From Paenibacillus_G elgii_A (GTDB taxonomy: Bacteria; Bacillota; Bacilli; Paenibacillales; NBRC-103111): DNA of 64,000 nt. The notes beneath the pieces are model-generated. The model did no database searches and was not told where the DNA came from. It saw only the letters and a list, made by a program, of their open reading frames with translations. Made by a program: the position numbers and the translations under genes. The DNA lies in contig JBHJMN010000004.1 in the NCBI GenBank assembly GCA_042219835.1, forward strand, positions 144,215-208,214, in the 5' to 3' direction. Numbering within the stretch: the stretch's first letter is position 1; every line of letters begins with the position of its first letter. Shown here piece after piece: positions 41,487 through 47,853 of the stretch.

Positions 41487-43422
41487 CGGCTTTCCCCCTC
41501 CTCATTGTCGCATTGGTACGCTTGCGTTTAATTTTGACGGGCTTGAAAATGACAGCCGCCAGCGGAGGCAGTGAAATATGCAGGCTGTCCTGCCGGTCGT
41601 GCCACGGAATGGTATCCGTCCGCAGCATGCCCTCGTTCAGCTTGCCGGAGCCGCCGTATTCGCCTGCGTCGCTGTTGAACAGCTCCACGTACTCTCCGGC
41701 GAACGGAACGCCGATCCGGTACTTCGCATGATACACGGGCGTAAAGTTGCAAACGATCACAAGCACGTCCTCCGGATTGCCGGAGCTGCGCATAAACGTC
41801 GTCACGCTCTGGCGCTGGTCGTGGGGGTCGATCCAGGCGAACCCTTCCGGTTGATGGTCCAGCTCCCACAGCGCCGGCTCGCGCAGATACAATTGGTTCA
41901 GGTCCCGGACGTACCGGTGCATGCTGCGGTGGCTGTCATAGCCGAGCATCTCCCAATCCAGATCCTCCAGATCCTTCCACTCGTCGAACTGCCCGAATTC
42001 GCCGCCCATGAACAGCAGCTTTTTGCCCGGATGGCCCATCATATAGCCGAAAAGCACCCGCAAATTCGCAAACTTGCGCCAATAATCCCCGGGCATTTTG
42101 TTGAGCAGCGATTTTTTGCCGTGCACCACTTCGTCGTGCGACAGCGGCAGCACATAATTTTCGGAGAAGGCATACATGAAGCTGAACGTCAGCAGCCCGT
42201 GGCTTCCGGAGCGGAAATACGGGTCCGTCTCCATATACTTCAGCATGTCGTTCATCCAGCCCATGTTCCATTTGTAGTTGAAGCCCAGGCCTCCGGCGTC
42301 AATCGGAGATGTCACAAGCGGCCAGGCGGTCGAATCTTCGGCCATCATCAGCGCATCGGGATAACAAGCGAACACCGTGCGGTTCAATTTTTTCAGAAAA
42401 GCGATCGCGTCGAGATTCTCGTCTCCCCCGTCGACGTTCTTGACCCACTGCTCGCGCGGCTTGCCGAAATTGAGATAAAGGAGGCTCGCGACCGCATCGA
42501 CGCGCAGTCCGTCAATATGGTACATATCCATCCAAAACAGCGCGTTCGAGATCAGGAAGCTGACGACTTCCGGCTTGGAAAAATCGAAGGCGAGTGTGCC
42601 CCATTCGGGCTTCTCGGCTAAGGCCGGATCGCTGTGCTCATAAAGCGGCTGGCCGTCGAACTGCCGCAGACCGTGCTCGTCTTTGACGAAATGGCCCGGC
42701 ACCCAGTCCATAATGACGCCGATCCCCGCCCGGTGGCAGCAGTCGACGAAATACATGAAATCTTTCGGCGAGCCGAAGCGGCTGGTGACCGAATAGTAGC
42801 CGGTTGCCTGATAGCCCCAGGACCGGTCGTAAGGATGTTCGGCAAGCGGGAGCAGTTCGATATGGGTATACCCCATCTCTTTCACGTAATCGACCAGTTC
42901 GCTTGCGAGTTCGCGGTAGGAATAGTAGGCACCGTCGGGCTTTTTTTTCCAGGTGCCAAGATGCACTTCATAGATGTTTAACGGGGAGCGGTAGACGGAC
43001 TGGGACGCTTTGCGCGATTGCCATTCCTGGTCGGTCCATTCGTAGCCGTCCAGGGAGCAGATGCGCGAAGCCGTTCCCGGCTTGAGCTCGGACCAGAACG
43101 CATACGGATCGGCTTTATACAGCAGCGTTCCGGCAGAGGTGACGATTTCGTATTTGTAGTACTCTCCTTCCCGGACGTCCGGGACGAACAACGACCAGAC
43201 GCCCCAGGTGCTGACTTTGTGCATCACATGACCCGAGCCGTCCCAGCAATTGAAGTCGCCGACTACCCGGACCTCGCGGGCGTGAGGGGCCCAGACGGCG
43301 AAGCGGACGCCGCGTTCCCCCTCCGACTCGGCCAGATGGGCGCCAAGCATCCGGTAGCTTCGGAATAAATTGCCTTCGTGGAACAGATACAAGTCCTCCG
43401 GACCGGGGATCAAGCTCATCAC
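41479..43422 (-). CDS. glgB: 1,4-alpha-glucan branching enzyme (GH13)
   Basis: This 647-residue enzyme makes alpha-1,6 branches in glycogen. It has an N-terminal CBM48 domain (VRFAVWAPHAREVRVVGDFNCWDG), the GH13 barrel motifs VIMDWVPGHF, DGLRVDAVASLLY (nucleophile Asp), LMMAEDST (acid/base Glu) and LSHDEVVHG (third Asp), then the C-terminal beta domain. GTG at 43422 has AAAAGGGGG 11 nt upstream; the next codon is also ATG. It is the first gene of the glgBCDA operon. No clear -35/-10 pair was found in the 210 bp upstream. Confidence 0.95.
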   Translation of the reverse strand: MMSLIPGPEDLYLFHEGNLFRSYRMLGAHLAESEGERGVRFAVWAPHAREVRVVGDFNCWDGSGHVMHKVSTWGVWSLFVPDVREGEYYKYEIVTSAGTLLYKADPYAFWSELKPGTASRICSLDGYEWTDQEWQSRKASQSVYRSPLNIYEVHLGTWKKKPDGAYYSYRELASELVDYVKEMGYTHIELLPLAEHPYDRSWGYQATGYYSVTSRFGSPKDFMYFVDCCHRAGIGVIMDWVPGHFVKDEHGLRQFDGQPLYEHSDPALAEKPEWGTLAFDFSKPEVVSFLISNALFWMDMYHIDGLRVDAVASLLYLNFGKPREQWVKNVDGGDENLDAIAFLKKLNRTVFACYPDALMMAEDSTAWPLVTSPIDAGGLGFNYKWNMGWMNDMLKYMETDPYFRSGSHGLLTFSFMYAFSENYVLPLSHDEVVHGKKSLLNKMPGDYWRKFANLRVLFGYMMGHPGKKLLFMGGEFGQFDEWKDLEDLDWEMLGYDSHRSMHRYVRDLNQLYLREPALWELDHQPEGFAWIDPHDQRQSVTTFMRSSGNPEDVLVIVCNFTPVYHAKYRIGVPFAGEYVELFNSDAGEYGGSGKLNEGMLRTDTIPWHDRQDSLHISLPPLAAVIFKPVKIKRKRTNATMRRGKADA

Positions 43423-43632
43423 GTTCCGTTCATCCCCCTTTTCGATGATTGTTTCCGTCTCTACTTACACAAATACTACGCGCTTGAATAAATTCCTGTC
43501 TGAAAAGTGCAAATTCTTCGTGAATTCAGAATTTGGCAAAATCAATGGTCATTCGAGAAGATGAAAAAAAGGATTTTGCTTCCCTTTGTGGAAGTAGTAA
43601 GTCACACTCAAAGGGAGAGGATGGATTAACGT

Positions 43633-44760
43633 ATGAATGACAAGCTGAAGGGTTTGGCGCTGGGCCTATCGCTGGGCGTCATGCTGACGGGGTCGGTCGC
43701 CTATGCGAGCGGCACTCAAATTGAGGTATATTTTAAGCAGCTCAAATATATGTTCGACGGTGTAGAGAAAAAAACGACCGCCGAGCAGGGGCAAGGCTTC
43801 ATTTATAACGGCACCACCTACGTGCCGCTCAGATTCATCAACGAAACGCTTGGCAAGGAAGTAAGCTGGGATGAAAGCACTGGGACGATCTGGGTTGGCA
43901 AGAAAGGCGATCCGAACGACGTCGTCGCGACTTACAAGGGCGGGCAAATTACATGGGGCGAGGCTAACAAATTCGCTTCGGCCTCGCGCTTACTGAACAG
44001 GACCGGAGAGGTCGACGAACAGTTCCTGAAGCATATAATCGGCTACAAAGTATTAGCCGGGCGGATCACAGCGGAGCAGAAGGCTTCCATCCCCGCCGAA
44101 ATCGACAAGCACTACGCGGAGTTGAAAAAATTAATAGCCAAATGGAACCAAACCGAGGATTTTGCCGCCTTGCTAGCCAAAGAAGGATTAAGTGAGCAGG
44201 ATTTCCGCGACTATCTCGGCCTCGACATCGCCGCCGGCCAGGCGATTTCCGCCCTAGCAACCGATGCGAAGCTGAAAGAAATGTATGATGCGGGCATTGC
44301 TGCAAAAAACGGCGAGTTCGTGAAAGCGTCCGTACGGCATATTTTGATCGGCTTCGAGGACTCCGACGGCAAAGAGCGCTCGAAGGATGACGCCAAGAAG
44401 CTGGCGCTCGACATCGCCGCGAAGCTGAAAAACGGCGAGGATTTCGCCGCGCTAGCCAAGCAATATACCGACGACCCGGGCTCCAAAGATTCGGGCGGTC
44501 TGTACGAGAACCAGCCCATAGCGCTTTGGGTCGACGCGTTTAAGAAAGCGGCCGCCGAGCTGGAGCTGAACAAAATCAGCGAACCGGTTGAAACGGAGTT
44601 CGGCTACCATATCATGCGCGTCGAAGCCCGTTCCACGCAAACGTTCGACGAAGTGAAGGACGAGCTGAAGCAGGACGTGATGACCGAAGCCTACGAGACG
44701 TTTACGAAGCAGGAGCTGCCGGGATTGATCGAGAAGCTGGACCTGCCTAAAGCAAAGTAA
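43633..44760 (+). CDS. Secreted stalk-domain plus parvulin peptidyl-prolyl isomerase
   Basis: This 375-residue exported foldase-like protein has a signal peptide (about 1-26, LSLGVMLTGSVAYAS) without a lipobox. A copper-amine-oxidase-N 'stalk' domain follows (about 27-92, GFIYNGTTYVPLRFINETLGKEV), then a SurA/PrsA-like helical region (about 100-225) and a PpiC parvulin domain (about 232-335: SVRHILIGFED, FAALAKQYTDDPGSKDSGG, ETEFGYHIMRVEAR). PrsA proteins are normally lipoproteins; here the stalk domain appears to replace the lipid anchor. GAGAGGATGG lies upstream of the ATG, and a terminator follows. Confidence 0.88.
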   Translation: MNDKLKGLALGLSLGVMLTGSVAYASGTQIEVYFKQLKYMFDGVEKKTTAEQGQGFIYNGTTYVPLRFINETLGKEVSWDESTGTIWVGKKGDPNDVVATYKGGQITWGEANKFASASRLLNRTGEVDEQFLKHIIGYKVLAGRITAEQKASIPAEIDKHYAELKKLIAKWNQTEDFAALLAKEGLSEQDFRDYLGLDIAAGQAISALATDAKLKEMYDAGIAAKNGEFVKASVRHILIGFEDSDGKERSKDDAKKLALDIAAKLKNGEDFAALAKQYTDDPGSKDSGGLYENQPIALWVDAFKKAAAELELNKISEPVETEFGYHIMRVEARSTQTFDEVKDELKQDVMTEAYETFTKQELPGLIEKLDLPKAK

Positions 44761-44766
44761 TACATG

Positions 44767-44800
44767 CCGGAGCGCTCTTTCGGAGCGTCTCCGGTTTTTT
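44767..44800 (+). terminator. Terminator after the stalk-parvulin gene
   Basis: CCGGAG (44767-44772) pairs with CTCCGG (44789-44794), with an inner CGCTC/GGAGCG stem, followed by six T residues. Confidence 0.85.
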
Positions 44801-44903
44801 GCGTCCGGCCGATGGATTCGTCTGCCGGAATCGTGTAAAATGTTGAAGATGCCGAATGGGCAATACTGAGACTGGAAATCAAATTAAAGGATGGTCGCTA
44901 CTT

Positions 44904-45767
44904 ATGTTTGCAGCGCAAGATTGGAAAGATTACGAATTGATCGACACCGGAGGCGGCGAGAAGCTGGAACGCTGGGGCAGTATCATCCTGCGGCGTCCCG
45001 ATCCGCAGATTATTTGGCCGCTGCCTCAGGAGACAGGCGTATGGCGCGGAGCCGACGCCCATTACCACCGCAGCTCCAGCGGCGGCGGCAGCTGGGAATA
45101 CCGCAAGGACATTCCCGAGCGCTGGACAATCTCGTACCGCGGGCTGTCGTTTCATATTAAACCGACTGGCTTCAAGCACACCGGCCTGTTCCCGGAGCAA
45201 GCCGTCAACTGGAGCTGGATGATGGATAAAATCCGCAGCGCCGGCCGGCCGATCCGCGTGCTGAATCTGTTCGCTTATACCGGCGGCGCTTCCGTCGCGT
45301 GCGCTTCGGCGGGCGCCGAGGTATGCCATGTCGACGCGTCCAAGGGCGTCGTGCAGTGGGCGAAAGAAAACCTGCAGCTGTCCGGTCTCGGGGACCGCCC
45401 GGTGCGCTTCATTACGGACGACGTGTTCAAATTCGTCCAGCGCGAGCAGCGCCGCGGCAGCAAATACGACGCCATTATTATGGACCCGCCATCATACGGA
45501 CGCGGACCGAGCGGCGAAACGTGGAAGCTGGAGACGAACTTGTATCCGTTTGTGGAAACGTGCATGAGCATTTTGACGGACAAGCCTTTGTTTTTCCTTA
45601 TCAATTCCTATACAACGGGCATTTCCGCTACGGTGCTTCACAACACGCTTGCCTTGTCTCTCGGCCGGAGCCATGGCGGAACGATCACTTGCGGCGAGAT
45701 CGGCCTGCCGATTACAGCCTCGAAGCTGATGCTGCCGTGCGGTATCCTCGGCCGCTGGGAGGCTTAG
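44904..45767 (+). CDS. Class I SAM-dependent methyltransferase, rRNA m5C-type (RlmI-like)
   Basis: This 287-residue cytosolic enzyme has SAM motif I VLNLFAYTGGASVACASAGA, the acidic motif VCHVDASKGVVQWAKEN and the catalytic-loop motif IIMDPPSYGRGPSGE. Such proteins methylate cytosine in 23S rRNA, but the typical PUA domain of RlmI is not evident. ATG at 44904 has AAAGGATG 10 nt upstream. It lies 3 bp before an RNA pseudouridine synthase gene, so the pair is an RNA-modification operon. Confidence 0.88.
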   Translation: MFAAQDWKDYELIDTGGGEKLERWGSIILRRPDPQIIWPLPQETGVWRGADAHYHRSSSGGGSWEYRKDIPERWTISYRGLSFHIKPTGFKHTGLFPEQAVNWSWMMDKIRSAGRPIRVLNLFAYTGGASVACASAGAEVCHVDASKGVVQWAKENLQLSGLGDRPVRFITDDVFKFVQREQRRGSKYDAIIMDPPSYGRGPSGETWKLETNLYPFVETCMSILTDKPLFFLINSYTTGISATVLHNTLALSLGRSHGGTITCGEIGLPITASKLMLPCGILGRWEA

Positions 45768-45770
45768 CGT

Positions 45771-46478
45771 ATGGGCGGCTCTCACCCGCGCGTTCCGGTG
45801 CTGTACGAGGACAATCACGTCATCGTCGTCGTTAAGCCGCCGAACGTTCCGACACAGGAGGACGCCTCCCGGGACCCCGACCTGCTGACGCTGATCAAAG
45901 CCGATCTCAAGGAGCGGCACCGGAAGCCGGGCAACGTGTACCTCGGGTTGGTCCACCGGCTTGACCGGCCGGTAGGGGGTGTCATGGTTTTCGCCAAAAC
46001 CTCCAAGGCAGCCTCCCGGCTCTCCGATGCGGTCCGTACGCGCACGATCCGCAAGGTGTATACAGCGGTCGTTAACGGCCGGCCCAAAGAGCCTCAAGGA
46101 ACGCTGCGGCATCACTTGCTGAAAGATACCAAAACGAATACGGTATCCGTCGTTCCCGCTTCGAAGACCGGCGCCAAGGAGGCGGTGCTTGATTACCGCA
46201 TCCTGTCCAGCCAGGACGGCTTATCGCTCGTGCAGGTCGAGCTGCACACCGGACGGCCGCACCAAATCCGCGTCCAGTTCGCGGCTATCGGCTGCCCGCT
46301 CGTAGGCGATCAGCGATACAGCGGCGCTCTGGCGAAGCCCGGTCAGCAGATCGCGCTGTGGTCTACCCTGCTCGAATTCACGCACCCGGTCACGCAGGAA
46401 GCGCTTCGCTTCACGTCGGAGCCGCCGGGAGCCTTTCCCTGGCTGCTCTGGGACCTGAAGGCCGCAGGGGCTGTATAA
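45771..46478 (+). CDS. RluA/RluD-family RNA pseudouridine synthase
   Basis: This 235-residue enzyme isomerises uridine in rRNA or tRNA. The catalytic Asp is in VHRLDRPVGGVMVFAKT. Other family motifs are VLYEDNHVIVVVKPPNVPTQ, IRKVYTAVVNG and HTGRPHQIRVQFAAIGCPLVGDQRY. It lacks an S4 domain, so it belongs to the shorter YtzG/RluA-like group. GGGAGG precedes the ATG, and it is coupled to the methyltransferase gene. Confidence 0.92.
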   Translation: MGGSHPRVPVLYEDNHVIVVVKPPNVPTQEDASRDPDLLTLIKADLKERHRKPGNVYLGLVHRLDRPVGGVMVFAKTSKAASRLSDAVRTRTIRKVYTAVVNGRPKEPQGTLRHHLLKDTKTNTVSVVPASKTGAKEAVLDYRILSSQDGLSLVQVELHTGRPHQIRVQFAAIGCPLVGDQRYSGALAKPGQQIALWSTLLEFTHPVTQEALRFTSEPPGAFPWLLWDLKAAGAV

Positions 46479-46496
46479 CCCCCATGAACGCGATAA

Positions 46497-46540
46497 AACC
46501 TCCGAAACCAGGATTCGCGTGGTGACGGAGGTTATTGCTT
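46497..46540. terminator. Terminator-like hairpin after the pseudouridine synthase gene
   Basis: AACCTCCG (46497-46504) and CGGAGGTT (46526-46533) form an 8-bp stem with an inner ACCA/TGGT, followed by ATTGCTTTG. On the other strand it is followed by TTATCG, so efficiency is uncertain. Confidence 0.55.
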
Positions 46541-46669
46541 TGTCCCAGTATATAAGTCTATGAGCGGCGTTCGGCGCATATGCGACGAAGTTGGAAAAAG
46601 ACGGACTTCGTCATCCGACAAGGTTGTACAAAATCGCCGAACGTCTTTTCAAAGCAAACGGGAATATGG

Positions 46670-46675
46670 TATGAT
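46670..46675 (+). promoter_or_regulatory. Extended -10 promoter (TGG-TATGAT) of the antisense RNA
   Basis: TATGAT is preceded by TGG, an extended -10 arrangement, with a weak -35 (TTTCAA) 17 bp upstream. The surrounding ATATGGTATGAT strongly resembles GTATGGTATAAT of the opposing toxin promoter. Confidence 0.6.
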
Positions 46676-46681
46676 GGATTT

Positions 46682-46838
46682 ACAAAAAAAGTTATTGCCT
46701 GCAGACCAGAAAGGCCGCGAATGTTCCAGCATCCGCGACCTCGCTACAATAGATTGCCCTCAAGGCGATCGGCGCAAGGAATAACCAAGCGGTAGACCTC
46801 TCGGGTTCCAAGGCTCAAGGGAGGTCTACTTCTTTTTT
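46682..46838 (+). ncRNA. Candidate antisense RNA antitoxin
   Basis: A transcript from the 46670-46675 promoter would run to the hairpin at 46792-46838, about 157 nt. It overlaps the last codons and 3' UTR of the convergent small membrane-peptide gene. An internal hairpin pairs GGCCGCGAATG with CATCCGCGACC around 46711-46740. No ORF with a ribosome binding site lies in it. The arrangement matches type I toxin-antitoxin loci with overlapping 3' ends, such as txpA/ratA and fst-type par systems. Confidence 0.5.
46792..46838 (+). terminator. Terminator of the antisense RNA, overlapping the toxin stop codon
   Basis: GTAGACCTC (46792-46800) pairs with GAGGTCTAC (46821-46829), followed by TTCTTTTTT. 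The toxin stop codon (46826-46828 on the other strand) lies within the right arm. Confidence 0.8.
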
Positions 46839-46909
46839 AAGTAGGAAAGTAAAGCGAGAATAAACATGCCGAACATGAACATCAACGTTACGGCATCCTT
46901 TACTTCCAT
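46826..46909 (-). CDS. 27-residue holin-like toxin-type membrane peptide
   Basis: ATG at 46909 is preceded 7 nt upstream by AAGGAGGTGAT, a full anti-16S match. The peptide begins MEVKDAVTLMFMFGMFILAL and ends LSYLKKK. One transmembrane helix with two N-terminal acidic residues and a lysine tail is the pattern of Bacillota 'putative holin-like toxin' peptides. It has its own promoter and a structured 5' UTR, and it is convergent with an apparent antisense RNA. A toxic role is inferred, not shown. Confidence 0.7.
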   Translation of the reverse strand: MEVKDAVTLMFMFGMFILALLSYLKKK

Positions 46910-46925
46910 GGCATCACCTCCTTCC

Positions 46926-46945
46926 GGATTCGCTTATGCGAACCC
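46926..46945 (-). other. Hairpin in the toxin 5' UTR next to its ribosome binding site
   Basis: GGATTCGC (46926-46933) and GCGAACCC (46938-46945) form an 8-bp stem (one G-U pair on the toxin mRNA strand) with a 4-nt loop, adjacent to the AAGGAGGTGAT site. Such structures in type I toxin mRNAs delay ribosome access. Confidence 0.55.
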
Positions 46946-46999
46946 ATACATGGCAGGGGTGTGCCAACCGTCCTTGAGTGCCTTCCCTATTGCATCCAC

Positions 47000-47028
47000 A
47001 TTATACCATACGCCACGATAAATGAGAA
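47000..47028 (-). promoter_or_regulatory. Toxin promoter, TTCTCA-N17-TATAAT with extended -10
   Basis: On the minus strand TTCTCA (47028-47023) and TATAAT (47005-47000) are 17 bp apart and TGG precedes the -10. Predicted start near 46993 gives an 80-nt leader. Confidence 0.7.
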
Positions 47029-47063
47029 CATATTTTCGTATGTATTTTTAGTTCACCAAAATG

Positions 47064-47477
47064 CTAAGCATTGGCAACCTTACCCAGCAAGTATACAAGC
47101 AATTGCTGATTGTGCGAGGAAATTCGGCTCAAATATTGCTGCAAAAATCGTTCGCGGATTTGCACGCCGCGTTCGCATTCGAAGCGCCCCTTCTCCGTTA
47201 CCAATACCCACACGATACGGCGGTCCTTCTCGTCCCGCTCTCTTGCGATTAACCCGCTCTTTTCCATCCGGTCAAGCAGCGTCGTAATCGCCGCAGGCGT
47301 CGTCGCCAAATACTCGATGAAATCCGAAGGCTTCATTCGGTCCCGCTCGGAATGCAGCAGCCTTTCGAGCACCGTAAGCTGCCCTTCCGTCAGCGCCGGA
47401 GCAAGCTCCGCTTCCATATGCGTGCGCAAATCTTTGGACAATTTCCACCAGAGCTTGGCAAATTCCTGAGTTATCAC
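47064..47477 (-). CDS. MarR-family transcriptional regulator
   Basis: This 137-residue winged-helix regulator has the MarR pattern LTEGQLTVLERLLHSERDRMKPSDFIEYLATTPAAITTLLDRMEKSGLIARERDEKDRRIVWVLVTEKG. The DxRxx wing is intact (written here as DEKDRRIVWV). The start is GTG 47477, because GGGAG (47490-47486) lies 8 nt upstream; the ATG at 47483 is too close and the longer frame has no site. The regulated gene is not evident. The following 190 bp to the next plus-strand gene hold no clear ORF. Confidence 0.88.
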   Translation of the reverse strand: MITQEFAKLWWKLSKDLRTHMEAELAPALTEGQLTVLERLLHSERDRMKPSDFIEYLATTPAAITTLLDRMEKSGLIARERDEKDRRIVWVLVTEKGRFECERGVQIRERFLQQYLSRISSHNQQLLVYLLGKVANA

Positions 47478-47676
47478 GATCATCACTCCCGAAAAACCAA
47501 TTTTTTTCCTAATTATAGCATTGACCTCCGTCTTTTTAAAGGTTAACTCCATAAATATTTTAGGACATAAAACGATAAAATCGGGTACCTTTTGACGGAG
47601 TTCAACATATACTGCACATGGGACGTTCGCCTATACGCGGAGCTTGTCAATCCATGGAAGACAAGGAGTGGAGGGA

Positions 47677-47853
47677 ATGGAAGAAATGGAAGACTGGAAG
47701 CGCAAAATCGGGGAAAGTGCATTGACCAAAGGAATTATAAACGACCCAAACTGGCTCGAAAAGCTGGACGATTCGATGCCGGTATGGGCCGTTCTGCAAT
47801 TGATGCTGGAGCTGCTCGAAAAGCTCGAGCCTCAGTACACCAGCTATGACTAA
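47677..47853 (+). CDS. 58-residue acidic/amphipathic protein of unknown function
   Basis: ATG at 47677 has AAGGAG 8 nt upstream. The product (MEEMEDWKRKIGESALTKGI ... MPVWAVLQLMLELLEKLEPQ ...) is rich in Glu, Leu and Lys with a C-terminal amphipathic helix. It ends 4 bp into the parC stop region on the opposite strand. No family recognised. Confidence 0.6.
   Translation: MEEMEDWKRKIGESALTKGIINDPNWLEKLDDSMPVWAVLQLMLELLEKLEPQYTSYD

Noticed and set aside
40110..41531. 473-codon plus-strand frame opposite glgC and glgD
   Set aside because: Shadow of two well-conserved genes; starts inside glgD without a ribosome binding site.
46580..46795. 71-codon ORF overlapping the antisense RNA
   Set aside because: No ribosome binding site, no recognisable composition, and it lies in the probable non-coding RNA region.
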